The notes: generated from the sequence alone by a model not told the origin. Shown: positions 1 to 11,171, numbered from the stretch's first letter. The stretch: 64,000 nucleotides of DNA from Silurus meridionalis (GCF_014805685.1 NC_060893.1:1-64000); one strand, 5' to 3'. Numbers and translations: made by a program.

Positions 1-1458
1 ATTCACGCCAGCCAGTGCAAACGAGTGCCAGACCCGGAACAGGGGTTGATGGGAGACGGGAAAGTGAGAACACTTCACATAGGAACTCTGGTGTCGCTGG
101 ACCTCGTGAGGTGGGAGAAGGCGCCGTTTAGGTGCTTAAGTCGCACCTGCCCTTCAAGCACCAATAACGCCAAGAATAGGAAAGGTGTCACCAGACCAGA
201 TCTAGGAGGAGAAATCTTGTGTCATGGATCTAATATTAGTGCTGGAGTCGCCTTTCTGTTCTCACCTAATGTTAAACACAAATCTTCTCCCAGGATGAGG
301 TAGAAGCAGGTAGACTCTCATAGTGAGAGCTGAAATCAACCACTTCAATGTTTTGTTTGTAAATATTTCTGCTCCTAACACAGGGTCAGAGAGGGTGAAG
401 CTTTTCTCTAAGTTAGAGAAGGTTAGAGAAGAAAACACCAGTAGAGGGACTTTATTCTCCTGGGGGGAGACCACATGCTGAATCAGCAAGAGTAAGAACT
501 AAATCCCTGAACTTCTCAGACAGATGGAGAGAAAACAACCCACAAACACGTCAGTACACGTGGGTGAAGTTCCACACAGGCAGGGTTTCTGCAGCACGTT
601 TAGACATGTTCTACATATCACACACACCATGAGGAACACGCTCACACACTCTGATCTTCTCCCTACACCACTTTCAGACCATAAACTAATCCCAGTCGAG
701 TGCACACTAATAACAAGAACACAGAAGCTCCTACTGGCATTTCAGTCATAAACTTTACAGGAAAAAACATTGTGTGAAAACTGCAAACACTTTTGGAAAG
801 AATGGAAGAAAGAGAAGAAGAGGTTTAAATGTGTTGAATCTATGAGTCAGTGGTGGGAGATCGGGAAAGTGCATGTGAAGTGTATTGAGGCTTAAAGCAC
901 TTGTGGACGTCACGGGCGTCTGCTCGATGCTGCACATGGAAATGTAAACACTTTGTTTATGGCCCCAAATCTACAAAGAGCAGGAAAGATACTCAGCTAC
1001 TACTGAACTTTTTATTTGGGGAAGTGAAATGATCATATGATTGTGTAGAAAAGGAAGTGAAATGGAAAAGAATGAACTGAATTGATGCTGTTTTTAGGGG
1101 TTTAATACAAACACGAGTAAAAATCCAGTTCGTATATCAGCAGATGTTCAGGAACATGGAAACTTTTCAGTGCAAATGGGAAATAAATGAATGTATTTGT
1201 GATGTTGATCATGACGGCTTTCTGCAACTTACAGTTTCAATTCAATCAAATGTTTCAACTTTTTAAAATGTTTTTTAACTTTTAGCAATAAAGAGACATA
1301 AAAGTTTCTCCTCCCTCCCTCTCTCTCTTTCTCTCTTCCTTTCTTCCTCTCTCTCCCACTCCCCCCCTCTTCCTCTCTCTTTCTGGTGAAAAGAACACAC
1401 AGAATGTGTAATGTGTAGAAACTGAGAGAGTGAAGTGTGTGTCATTGTGTATCTGCAG
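1..1458. other. No gene recognised; CT-rich tract near the end
   Basis: I find no recognisable domain, splice-framed exon or repeat family here. Several short open frames exist (for example 25-303 on the plus strand), but they show no family motifs and I do not call them genes. A low-complexity CT-rich tract lies at about 1305-1382. The stretch ends in the intron acceptor (CTGCAG) of the LRR exon that begins at 1459, so at least its last part should be NLR-gene intron. Confidence 0.5.
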
Positions 1459-1632
1459 GTTGTATAATTGTGGAGTATCAGATGAAGGCTGTGCTGCTCT
1501 CGCTTCAGCTCTGAGATCAAACCCCTCACACCTGAGAGAACTGGATCTGTCTGGGAATAAAGTAGGAGACTCAGGAGTGAAGTGTCCCTCTGCTCTGAAG
1601 GATGATAATCATTACAAACTACAGACACTGAA
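1459..1632 (+). CDS. Single leucine-rich-repeat exon of a fish NLR (NLRC3-like) gene
   Basis: This is a 174-bp exon (58 codons) with an acceptor CTGCAG just before it and a GTGAGT donor at 1633. The peptide carries the typical NLR LRR pattern: CGVSDEGCAALASAL, then LRELDLSGNKVGDSG, then a KLQTLK end. Fish NLR genes encode their LRRs in repeated exons of this length and phase, and the LRRs act as the sensing arm of cytosolic innate immune receptors. The exon starts with the third base of a codon and ends after two bases of one, as expected for a unit that can be tandemly duplicated. No NACHT, FISNA, further LRR or B30.2 exon is seen in the window. It may be the last LRR exon of a gene starting upstream of base 1, or an orphan relic. 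Residues around 'KVGDSGVKCPSAL' depart slightly from the usual pattern. Confidence 0.82.
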
Positions 1633-1650
1633 GTGAGTAATAATCTGTTT

Positions 1651-1695
1651 TAAATAAACACTAATGTAGTAAATAACACTGATGTAGTAAATAAC

Positions 1696-1698
<3 letters not shown>
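1651..1698. repeat. Left remnant of the 18-bp minisatellite
   Basis: These are copies of the unit AATGTAGTAAATAACACT (G/A variants at the first base) directly before the TTC run that ends the antisense RTE LINE. The same unit continues at 4829, so the LINE inserted into one original array. Confidence 0.85.
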
Positions 1699-1726
<28 letters not shown>

Positions 1727-1739
1727 TCGGCTGCTCCCA

Positions 1740-3665
1740 TTAGGGGTCGCCACAGCGGATCATCCGTCTCCATACCACCCTGTCCTCTACATCTGCCTCT
1801 TTCACACCAACTACCTGCATGTCTTCCATGAACCTCCTCCTTGGCCTTCCTCTTTTCCTCCTACCTGGTGGCTCCATCTTCAACATTCTTCTACCAATAT
1901 AATTCATGTCCCTTCTCTGCACATGTCCAAACCATCTCAATCTCGCCTCCCTCACCTTGTCACCAAAACATCCTACGCTGTCCCTCTAATAAACTCATTT
2001 CTAATCTTGTCCATCCTCGTCACTCCCAACAAAAACCTTAACATCTTCAGTTCTGCTACCTCCAGCTCTGCCTCCTGACTTTTACTCAATGCCACTGTCT
2101 CTAATCCATACAACATCAGGTCTCACCACAGTCCTATAAACTTTCCTTTCATTCTTGCAGATACCCTACTATCACAAATCACTCCTGTCACTCTTCTCCA
2201 CCCACTCCACCCTGCCTGCACTCTTTTCTTTACTTCTCTAACACACTCTCCATTACTTTGCACTGTTGACCCCAGGTACCTGAACTCCTCCACCTTCTCC
2301 ACCTCTTCTCCTGCAACCGCATTACTCCACTGCCCTCCCTCTCATTCACACACATGTACTCTGTCTTACTCCTACTGACTTTCATTCCCCTTCTCTCCAG
2401 CGCATATCTCCACCTCTCCAGGTTCTTCTCAACCTGCTTCCTACTCTCACCACAAATCACAATATCATCTGCAAACATCATAGTCCAGGAGACTCCTGTC
2501 TGACCTCGTCCGTCAACCTGTCCATCACCACTGCAAACAGGAAAGGGCTCAGGGCCAATCCTTGATGCAGTCCAACCTTCACCCTGAACCAGTCTGTCGT
2601 ACCTACTGCACACTTCACTGCTGTCACACTGTCCTCATACATGTCCTGCACCACCCTCACATACTTCTCTGACACACCTGACTTCCTCATACAATACCAC
2701 AACTCCTCTCTTGGCACTCTGTCGACGCTTTCTCTAAATCCACAAATACACAATGCAATTCCTTCTGTCCTTCTCTATACTTCTCCATCAACATCCTCAA
2801 AGCAAATAAGGCATCTGTGGTGCTCTTCCTCGGCATGAAACCATACTGTTGCTCACAGATGGTCACCTCTTCTCTCAGCCTGGCTTCCACTACTCTTTCC
2901 CATAACTTCATGGTGTGACTGATAAACTTAATTCCCCTGTAGTTACTGCAGGTTTGCACTTCTCCCTTATGCTTAAAGATCGGTACCAGCACACTCCTTC
3001 TCCATTCCTTAGGCATCTCTCACCTTCCAGAATCCTGTTAAACAATCTGGTTAAAAACTCCACTGCCATCTCTCCTAAACATCTCCACGCCTCTACCGGT
3101 ATGTCATCTGTTCCAACCGACTTTCCATTCTTCATCCTCTTAATCGCTGCTCTCACTTCCTCCTTACTAATCCTATCTACATCCTGCTTCACCAACTCCA
3201 CGTCCTCCAACCTTCTCTCTCTGTGATTTTCCTCATTCATCAGCTGCTCAAAATACTCCCTCCACCTTCTCAACACACTCTCCTCACTAGTCAACACATT
3301 TCCTCTCCATCCTTTATTGCTCTAACTTGCAGTACATCCTTCCCAGCTCGGTCCCTCCGCCTGGCCAAACGGTATAAATCCTTTTCTCCTTCCTCAGTGT
3401 CCAACCTCTCATACAGCTCCTCATATGCCTTTTCCTTGGCTTTCGCCACATCCCTTTTTACCTGCTGCCGCATCTCCTTGTACTCCTGCCTACTTTTCTC
3501 ATCACTCTGTCGATCCCACTTCTGTTTTGCCAACCTCTTTCCCCTAATGCTCTCCTGCACTTCCTCATTCCACCACCACGTCTCCTTGTCTTGCTTTCTA
3601 TTTCCAGATGTCACACCAAGTACTTTTCTAGCTGCCTCCTCATAACTCCTGCAGTAGTTCCCCAA
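1740..3665 (-). pseudogene. RTE LINE copy 1: linker, reverse transcriptase and C-terminus, multiply frameshifted
   Basis: The reverse transcriptase is spread over at least six overlapping frames: 3291-3665, 2908-3297, 2687-3016, 2478-2753, 2230-2613 and 1740-1955. Recognisable blocks are NGKSVGTDDIPVEAW, FKHKGEVQTCSNYRGIK, GLHQGLALSPFLFAVVMD and the catalytic FADDIVICGE near 2465-2495. The motif-A region (FVDLEKA) is damaged, reading into 'STECQERSCG' instead of the YDRVP seen in copy 2. The C-terminal frame ends with RRRFMEDMQVVGVKEADVEDRVVWRRMIRCGDP. Many independent frameshifts mark this as an old dead copy. Confidence 0.8.
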
Positions 3666-4013
3666 TCATTCGGCATCTCTTCACCACCACCGAGCCCCTG
3701 TCTGACCTCTTCCTGAACCTCACACTACACTCTTCCTCCTTCAGGTTCCACCATCTTATTCTTCTTTCAATCCTTACATTCCTCCTCTTCTTCTTCGCCT
3801 CCAAAACCATCCTACAGACCACCATCTGATGCTGTCTAGCTACACTGTCCCCCGCCAACACCTTACAGTCCCCAATCTCCTTCAGGTTGCATCTCCTGCA
3901 TAGCACATAGTCCACCTGTGTGCACCTTCCTCCACTCTTATACGTCACCCTATGATCCTCCTTCTTCTTAAAATACGTGTTCACCACTGCCATTTCCATC
4001 CTTTTAGCAAAAT

Positions 4014-4712
4014 CTACCACCATCTGCCCTTCCACATTCCTCTCCTTAAAACCATACCTACCATCACCTCCTCATCACCTCTGTTCCCTTCACCTACATG
4101 CCCATTAAAGTCTGCCCCAATCACCAATCGTTCTTTCCTAGGTACACCATCTACCACTTCATCTAATTCACTCCAGAATCTTTCCTTTTCCTCCATCTCA
4201 CAGCCACCTTGTGAAACATAGGCACTGATGACATTTATCATCATCCCTTCAACTTCCACCTTCACGATCATCACCCTATCAGAAACTCTCTTCACCTCCA
4301 CTACACTCTTACTGTACTCTTCCTTCAGAATCACCCCTACACCATTTCTCTTCCCATCCACACCATGATAAAACAGTTTAAATCCACCTCCAATGTTCCT
4401 GGCCTTACTCCCTTTCCACTTGGTCTCCTGAACACACAGCATATCTACCTTTCTCCTCTCCATCATATCAGCTATCTCTCTCCCTTTACCCGTCATAGTA
4501 CCAACATTTAAAGTACCAACCCGAACCTCTACTCTCCTACACTGCTCCTTTTCCTGCCGTCTCTGTAGACGTCTTCCTCCTCTCCTTCTCCTCCTTCGGC
4601 CAACAGTAGCCCAATTTCCACCGGTACCCTGTTGGCTAACGATACATGTGGCGGTCGTTGTTAACCCGGGCCTCGACTGATCCGGTATGAAATTCTCCTT
4701 TGTGATCCGCAT
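4014..4712 (-). pseudogene. RTE LINE copy 1: endonuclease domain
   Basis: This is the N-terminal reading frame of copy 1. It has a basic, Arg-rich leader (RRRRRRGGRR), then the APE endonuclease blocks: VGTLNVGTMTGKGREIA, VDMLCVQETKWKG, and the catalytic-core-like VIGADFNGHVGEG. The ATG at 4712 is simply the first in the open stretch. The frame breaks near 4020 and the endonuclease continues in another frame (3640-4035, with HRVTYKSGGRCTQVDY and ARQHQMVVCRMVL). It is therefore a non-functional remnant that would have nicked target DNA to prime reverse transcription. Confidence 0.8.
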
Positions 4713-4828
4713 ATTTGATTTGGCACATGTTTTACGCTGGATGCCCTTCCTAACGCAACCCTCCCCATTTACCCAGGCTTGGGACCGGCACTAAGAGTGC
4801 ACTGGCTTGTGCCTCCCTAATGGCTGGG

Positions 4829-5058
4829 TTAATGTAGTAAATAACACTAATGTAGTAAATAATACTGATGTAGTAAATAACACTAATGTAGTAAATAACA
4901 CTAATGTAGTAAATAACACTGATGTAGTAAATAACACTGATGTAGTAAATAACACTGATGTAGTAAATAACACTAATGTAGTAAATAACGCTGATGTAGT
5001 AAATAACGCTGATGTAGTAAATAACACTGATGTAGTAAATAACACTGATGTAGTAAAT
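4829..5058. repeat. 18-bp minisatellite, about 12.5 units
   Basis: Tandem 18-bp units (AATGTAGTAAATAACACT, with A/G variation at position 1 and occasional C-to-G) run from the 5' end of the RTE LINE to about 5058. The array ends in an inverted half-copy (TTACATTAGTGTTATTTA at 5060-5077), giving a small hairpin. The unit length is a multiple of three and lacks stops in some frames, so long spurious ORFs arise on both strands (NNTDVV on the plus strand). I do not regard these as genes. Confidence 0.92.
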
Positions 5059-5077
5059 ATTACATTAGTGTTATTTA

Positions 5078-7600
5078 TTAGATGATGATCATCATATTTT
5101 ATTCTACAAATATTGGCTTTCCTGTAAGCAGCTGGTTTCCTCACTCGGACAGTGCTTTTATCTCTCCACCTCCACACCGTGTCTTCTATCATTCCTGTAA
5201 AATTCCCCTCAGCTTGTTCTGAAAGTCTGCACTTTAATATCCATGTGGAACAAGAGAGAAGCTCCACAGCAGTGATCTTTATTAAAAGCAGTAAAAACTC
5301 TAAAGCCTGGGATTGGAAAAGTGCAGTGATGTGATGCAAATATCTGCTCATGTTCCTCTTCCATCTTCTGCACCTTCTCATTTGTTCTCACTAAATGTTC
5401 TACCAAAGATATTATATAAGCATGAAGAAATGTTGAAGGACAAATGATCCACTGGAATCAAATCCTGGTTTCCTTGAAGCAGAGATAATTACCTGCTGCT
5501 GATCATCAAACACCTCCTTCTAGTTTTCTGTTACTGATTCACTTCTTTCTCTTCTAGATTTAGATGGTGATGAACAATTGTGTGTGAAGACTCCAGTGCA
5601 TTTCCGTGTCTGCAAACCGAGAACACGTTTATCTACAGGATCTGAGGAGTTGATGTGAAAAAGCCCAGAGCAGAAGGAGTCCAAATCACATGTATTACTT
5701 TGTGCTTTAGTTAGTATTTAATAGAGTTTCTTTCTTTATGCTACAGGATCAGACCCAATCCAATCTTTATTTTCTCTCTTATCTGATCTCCATTTCTTAC
5801 TAGTGTCAGGTGATCAACCCAGTATGGGATCAGTGCCATCTGTATTGCGCGCACACACACATTTACATACACTTCAGAAAAAAACACAAACTTTTATTTC
5901 TTTACTGTCATACATTAAATCAGAATAAACTTTTTCTGTTTTAAATCAGAAAAAGGTGGTCTGGGTTTTACTTCCGGTTTGATCGGGTACGCTGGCGCTT
6001 TTTGGCTGCCGCTCCTTTCGCCGTTTGTTTGTTTTCTCTGTTGTTGTTGGAGTTAACCTGCTGATTTTAAAACGTATTTTAGTAATGTTGCGGGTCTTCT
6101 TCAGTCTCCCTGGATTATGGTTTTAAGGTACACCATTCTACCCCCCTCCCCCTCTATTTCTTTTCCCTTTATACTCAGAGTTACCAAACTTGCTGTGATA
6201 CACCTACACAAGTAATAATGTATGTGTAAAATACTACATTTAATCTAACGACATGGACAGCTGTATTATTTAGGGGGGTATTATTTAGGCAAGCTGAATG
6301 TTTATTTTTCTTCCATAAACAAATCTCTGTCAAATAAAATTAAACAAAGTTTCACTTTTTTTTATTTTTTTATTTGTGTGCTGTCTTTGGTTTGCAAAGC
6401 ATTAAATACGATTTTGTGATTCTGTAAAATAAATAAATGTATAAGTATTAATTGAATATTAATGGACAAAGTCGAAAGTAAGATATTTTCTAATAGTTTG
6501 GAAGGTTTACCAATGCAATACTAAAAAAAAATAATACAGCTATGCTTTTTAAAAGTTATTTCAACCTCGCTGTACTTGCTGTTCAATTTAAAGTGTCATG
6601 TTTTATCCAACACCCGATCACATGAAGGATTGACCAATCAGGATGCCTCGGGTTCGGGGATGCCGTGTGCCAAAGAGAAGGCACAAAACAGTAGGAGTTT
6701 TACCTGTGTAATTAGAAATCCCCCCTCCCTACCCCCATTGTTAAAGCAAACACCTCTGAGTAGAATATTTTATTCCTCTTTCCATCTCAAAATAAAAGCA
6801 AACAACAACACAACAAGTATAGGAATCACTTTGAGAGATTTGTGTATGTGTTGTGTACACTAGAGGATATTGTGCTCCTAAACACTATTCACATTTTTTG
6901 GTTTGTCAGCTATGGTAGCTTATCACAGCTTTGCAAATCTTACGTAAAACAAAAGTGATAGTATTTCCTTTTTTTCCAATTATTTACATTATTTTATTTA
7001 TTTATTTGTATATTTATTTATTTATATTAAAATGTGTCAGGCTATCTTGAATTTAATTGAATAATGAATAATGAATAAATCACATTAATATGTTGTAACA
7101 TTTAAAGGTCCTTTCTGTGTTAGTCTACATCAAGGGGAAAACATTTAATTGTTACACTTTTGTTACCTTTGGATGTAAACATTTTAAGATGTTACACTTT
7201 TTTTTTTACCATCATACTATCAATTAGTAAAACAAGATGTAGAAATCTATGCAAAAAAAAAAAAAAAACCCTGTTGACAGCCAACCCTTATTTATTCATT
7301 TGTGCTTTTTGGTCTGTAGATTATAGATCCTACAATGTATAGTGCTATTGTAATCTACAAAACAGGCGGTGGAGATCCTCTGGGATTATTCAAGGACCAG
7401 AAGTCAAATTTTCGCAAAAAAAACTGCTATTTTTGACATTGAAGTTATTTTGACATAAGACTATGTGATAAATCAATATTGTTCTTTTTAAAACCCTTTT
7501 GCAATGTAAAATGTAGCTGTATATTATTATATTCCATTAGGATCATTTAATAGAGGCCTGTTATTTTTATAATTCTTTTTTACACAATTTGTTTTACATT
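5078..7600. other. No gene recognised
   Basis: I see no domain or complete repeat here. A possible acceptor (CTTCTAG) at 5551-5557 precedes a tract that, spliced in phase to the LRR exon at 1459-1632, would end after three codons (FRW stop). That could be an NLR terminal exon, but support is weak. A relatively GC-rich 60-bp stretch at about 5965-6030 (TTCCGGTTTGATCGGG) could be a first exon or promoter region for the downstream integrase-protease gene; this is a guess. The rest is AT-rich with poly-A/T runs (for example 7197-7206 and 7252-7268). Confidence 0.4.
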
Positions 7601-7604
7601 GTTT

Positions 7605-7732
7605 GACAACACCTTGATGCTGTTATGTTTGGACTAAGGACCAAAAAACAGATGACGACAAAGTTCTCTCCTTTTTATATGATGTTTGGTCGTGAGGCAC
7701 GATACCCTTCTCAGGTCCCAGAAGATGATCAG
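7605..7732 (+). pseudogene. Integrase catalytic-core C-terminal exon
   Basis: The frame reads HLDAVMFGLRTKKQMTTKF then SPFYMMFGREARYPSQVPE, which matches the end of the retroviral/gypsy integrase core (the SPF-x-x-MFGR-x-AR-P block that follows the catalytic Glu helix). The exon ends in CAG with a GTGGGT donor at 7733, phase 0, and joins cleanly to the exon at 8048. The upstream acceptor is not obvious, and the exons carrying the D, D and E catalytic residues are not visible in the window. Confidence 0.65.
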
Positions 7733-8047
7733 GTGGGTTGTCTTCTATGTTCTATGTTTGTTTAATTTTTAATTGTATGTATCGCATTCAGTATGAACTT
7801 TGACCAGCACAGAGTCACTTTAAACACTTTAATAGCAGCACATGGACAGTTCACACTGGGTTATACTTTAATAAACCCTTTTATACTTTCTTTTTATTTT
7901 ATGTTTTTACTTCTAAGTTGGACAGAGGTATAAAGGATTTCACTATGTCATATATGTATGTGACAAATAAAATGTGAATTTGAACTTGCCTGCATGAATT
8001 TGAGATGATCAGGTATTTTTAACTAGAACCAAATGTTCCATTTACAG

Positions 8048-9913
8048 ATCGACAGCTCAGTTGAAGCTGTGGTGGGAATTGAACAAATGACTGAGGACGT
8101 CCTGAAACTCAATGAAGTTCTTCAAACTGCACTCACCCACACTGCTCAGGTCCAAAAAAAAATGACAAATAAAGAATATAAAGCAAAGAAAGTGAAATTC
8201 TCTGTGGGTGACAAGGTGTGGAGATGTAATGTTCAGAGCCAGCAGAGAAAAGGTGGAAAATTAGATCCAACTTTTTTAGGTCCATACACAATTAAAGACA
8301 TTAAAGGCAAGAATGCTGATCTGATAGATGAGAGAGGGGTTATTTTGCCAAGAATCAATATTGACCACTTAAGATTATATATTGAGGAGATGCCACGCAT
8401 TCCACACAAGATTGTATCCAGATCAACAGACGCAAATCCATCACAAAAAACCTGTCCAACTGCTGAATCACCTGCAATCTCAAAAGTGACAGTCATGTCA
8501 CCACCGCTGTATCTGTTCCACCATCACCTGCAATCTCCAAAAGAGCTGCATCACCTGCCTCACCAAGGGTTTCACCATCACCTAACATCTCCAAAAGAGC
8601 TGCATCACCTGTCTCCCCAAGGGTTTCACCATCACCTGTCATCTCCAAAAGAGCTGCATCACCTGTCTCCCCAAGGGTTTTACCATCACCTGCCATCTCC
8701 AAAGAGCTGCATCACCTGTCTCCCCAAGGGTTTCACCATCACCTGCCATCTCCAAAAGAGCTGCATCACCTGTCTCCCCAAGGGTTTTACCATCACCTGC
8801 CATCTCCAAAAGAGCTGCATCACCTGTCTCCCCAAGGGTTTCACCATCACCTGCCATCTCCAAAAGAGCTGCATCACCTGTCTCAACAAGGGTTTCACCA
8901 TCACCTGCCATCTCCAAAAGAGCTGCATCACCTGTCTCCCCAAGGGTTTCACCATCACCTGCCATCTCAAAGAGCTGCATCACCTGTCTCCCCAAGGGTT
9001 TCACCATCACCTGCCATCTCCAAAAGAGCAGCATCACCTGTCTCCCCAAGGGTTTCACCATCACCTGCCATCTCCAAAAGAGCAGCATTACCTGTCTCAA
9101 CAAGGGTTTCACCATCACCTGCCATCTCCAAAGAGCTGCATCACCTGTCTCCCCAAGGGTTTCACCATCACCTGCCATCTCCAAAGAGCTGCATCACCTG
9201 TCTCAACAAGGATTCACCATCACCTGCCATCTCCAAAAGAGCTGCATCACCTGTCTCCCCAAGGGTTTCACCATCACCTGCCATCTCCAAAAGAGCTGCA
9301 TCACCAGTCTCCCCAAGGGTTTCACCATCACCTGCCATCTCCAAAAGAGCTGCATCACCTGTCTCAACAAGGGATTCACCATCACCTGCCATCTCCAAAA
9401 GAGCTGCATCACCTGTCTCCCCAAGGGTTTCACCATCACCTGCCATCTCCAAAAGAGCTGCATCACCTGTCTCAACAAGGGTTTCACCATCACCTGCCAT
9501 CTCCAAAAGAGCTGCATCACCTGTCTCGCTAAGGGTTTCACCATCACCTGCCATCTCCAAAAGAGCTGCATCACCTGTCTCCCCAAGGGTTTCACCATCA
9601 CCTGCCATCTCCAAAAGAGCAGCATCACCTGTCTCAACAAGGGTTTCACCATCACCTGCCATCTCCAAAAGAGCTGCATCACCTGTCTCAACAGGGGTTT
9701 CACCATCACCTGCCATCTCCAAAAGAGCTGCATCACCTGTTTCCCCAAGGGTTTCACCATCACCTGCCATCTCCAAAAGAGCTGCATCACCTGTCTCAAC
9801 AAGGGTTTCACCATCACCTGCCATCTCCAAAAGAGCTGCATCACCTGTCTCTGTATCTGTGTCATCATCACCTACCACTAGAGCAAAAGCGGTACAGCAC
9901 CACCTCATCAGCA
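8048..9913 (+). pseudogene. Integrase C-terminal (GPY/F-like) domain followed by coding minisatellite
   Basis: The acceptor is TTTACAG at 8041-8047. About the first 120 codons form the integrase C-terminal region: VKFSVGDKVWR, then KLDPTFLGPYTIKDI with the GPY motif of the GPY/F module, then ADLIDERG and RINIDHLRLYIEEMP. From about 8470 the exon becomes an 18-codon tandem repeat. In the frame that splices in phase to the protease exons it reads SPSPAISKRAASPVSPRV, a Ser/Pro-rich and basic linker. The exon ends after AGCA with a GTAAGT donor at 9914. The first half is in one frame and the end is in another (offset 2), and single-base A-run losses in several units (such as near 8698, 8968, 9130 and 9182) change frame repeatedly. 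Confidence 0.65.
8500..9855. repeat. 54-bp coding minisatellite, about 25 units
   Basis: The unit is about 54 bp, running from TCACCATCACCTGCCATCTC through AAAAGAGCTGCATCACC to TGTCTCCCCAAGGGTT. Units differ mainly by TCCCCA/TCAACA before AGGG and by the length of one A run. Unit-to-unit identity is high, which suggests recent expansion or gene conversion. All three forward frames and two of the three reverse frames are stop-free, which explains the many long overlapping ORFs here. Confidence 0.93.
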
Positions 9914-10081
9914 GTAAGTCAGCAGAAGAAGAGCTATAAACTAATGAAAGTTAACAGTCATGTTTTCTCATACTTATTCTTTTCTTATGACATTTATCAG
10001 TACAGTTGTTCAAGAGGCATGTGCAGGAATAAATGCCTGTGTTGCTTTCTGGAATTGGGCCGTATAAAATATTTTTTGCAG

Positions 10082-10122
10082 ACGTTAACAAAACCGCTCC
10101 GAGTAACGAGTTTGAAAGTGAG
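10082..10122 (+). pseudogene. Linker exon of the integrase-protease gene
   Basis: This 41-bp exon lies between a TTTTTTGCAG acceptor and a GTAAGA donor at 10123. Joined to the last base of the repeat exon it reads NVNKTAPSNEFESE in phase. Confidence 0.5.
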
Positions 10123-10225
10123 GTAAGATTTATTTTGCATTTTAAAATGTTTTGTGGTTGAAACTGTAGATATCAAATGTTAGCATCCACTGCTAACCCC
10201 ACACTGTTTTGTTTCCTTGTGTAAG

Positions 10226-10348
10226 GTTATTAATGCATACATATTTCTTCTTGTGAGGCGTTTCAACGCACAACCAAAAGAGCAGGCATTCCAAATTGAC
10301 TCGTATGAAATGACGAAAATTTGGAATGGAAACAAATCCAAATTAAAG
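10226..10348 (+). pseudogene. Start of Ulp1-like protease region
   Basis: This 123-bp exon (41 codons, phase 0 at both ends) has an acceptor GTAAG and a GTCGGT donor. It reads VINAYIFLLVRRFNAQPKEQ, followed by AFQIDSYEMTKIW. The 'VINAYIFLL' opening corresponds to the part of C48 peptidases where the substrate-binding helix ('INxYL/I') begins. Confidence 0.5.
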
Positions 10349-10429
10349 GTCGGTTTGCTCGGGTTTATTTATGTACCGATTATGAAACATTAAATTTGAA
10401 CATATTTCAGTCCTCTTTTCAAATTTCAG

Positions 10430-10495
10430 GTTGATTCCACAATGTACAAGTATCTCATTGGCATTGTGAATGACCACCACCACTGGACAGATGTG
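10430..10495 (+). pseudogene. C48 protease exon with catalytic His
   Basis: This 66-bp exon (22 codons, phase 0) lies between TTTCAG and GTAAAC. It encodes YLIGIVNDHHHWTDV, in which HHHW corresponds to the catalytic His-Trp of Ulp1/SENP-type proteases (the usual N-x-H-W pattern). Confidence 0.65.
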
Positions 10496-10904
10496 GTAAA
10501 CAAATGAAGTGTTCTTAGACATTATATTTTAAATCTTGGAAATAACTTCCAATATTGTGTTCTGCATACTGTATGCCATTTGATTAAATGTTAGGTGGTA
10601 AACTTTTAAGCTTCTTTTTTAAGGTAGATTTACCAAAATAACTAACAGTTAATATTAAAAGAAACAACTAATGACCAGAGTAAATGGGGCAGATAAGTGA
10701 AGGATGTAGCTGTTACAGCAAGTGCAAAACAAGGTGTCTGGAGAATCTACAAAGCAAAGTAGATTCCTTCAAAAAGAGGTTGTTTAACTTTTTATTATAA
10801 TGTTTATGAAGCCATTTTACCTACAAGAAATTGTTCATATTAAATGCATTTTAATCTCTTTATTATCTAAAATCTAAATTCATTACTGTTTAAAATCTTA
10901 AACG

Positions 10905-10993
10905 GTTGTGCTGCCATCTTAAAGGATGGCTTTGCTCTTAGATCCTCTGGGAGAAAGTTCAGCAAAACTGAGACAATGCCAGGATGTAACGAG
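10905..10993 (+). pseudogene. C48 protease exon with catalytic Asp; in-frame stop
   Basis: The frame reads VVLPS, a TAA stop at 10920-10922, then RMALLLDPLGESSAKLRQC. LDPLG matches the catalytic Asp block of C48 peptidases. Phase 0 entry from the previous exon needs a start at 10905, but the two bases before it are CG rather than AG. The donor is GTATTT at 10994, leaving two codon bases that complete correctly in the next exon. Confidence 0.58.
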
Positions 10994-11101
10994 GTATTTG
11001 AAGTTGTTCATCCCAAAAATGTGCTTCTGTACAAAATTCATCTCTACAGGAAAATGACTTATTTCAGTATCACAATCATGATGATTGTGCAATTTTTCAA
11101 G

Positions 11102-11171
11102 GTGGTCCTGCGATACACTGCCTCACCCAAAACAGCAAGATGGCACATCATGTGGCATCTTTGCTTTGAAA
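11102..11171 (+). pseudogene. C48 protease exon with catalytic Gln and Cys
   Basis: This 70-bp exon lies between TTTTTCAAG and GTAAGT. Completing the split codon, it reads RWSCDTLPHPKQQDGTSCGI, then FALK. The QQDGTSCG block is the Gln/Cys active-site signature of Ulp1-like cysteine proteases. It is intact here and in phase with the exons on both sides. Confidence 0.72.

Larger units (their letters stand above)
1699..4828 (-). mobile_element. RTE-clade LINE, copy 1 (antisense, near full length, broken ORF)
   Basis: The element reads on the minus strand from about 4828 (5' end) to a (GAA)n 3' tail at 1699-1726. It closely matches the plus-strand copy at 33971-37087, including the same 5' start (CCCAGCCATTAGGG) and the 3' end ('gaccCCTAATGGGAGCAGCCGAAAG', then GAA repeats), so it is essentially full length. 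It encodes an APE-type endonuclease and a reverse transcriptase, the machinery for target-primed reverse transcription. The endonuclease resembles the RTE/BovB-type sequence that vertebrate annotations often label craniofacial development protein 2-like. It inserted into an 18-bp tandem array, so the target duplication cannot be separated from the array repeats. Confidence 0.85.

Noticed and set aside
4807..5381. Long ORFs on both strands through the 18-bp minisatellite (NNTDVV and TTSVLF repeats)
   Set aside because: They are products of a stop-free repeat whose unit is a multiple of three; the non-repeat parts have no motif.
8493..9908. Several minus-strand ORFs (GDGETLGETGDAALLEMA and RWQVMVKPLGRQVMQLFW repeats)
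   Set aside because: Antisense shadows of the 54-bp coding minisatellite; splice phase and protease motifs support the plus strand.
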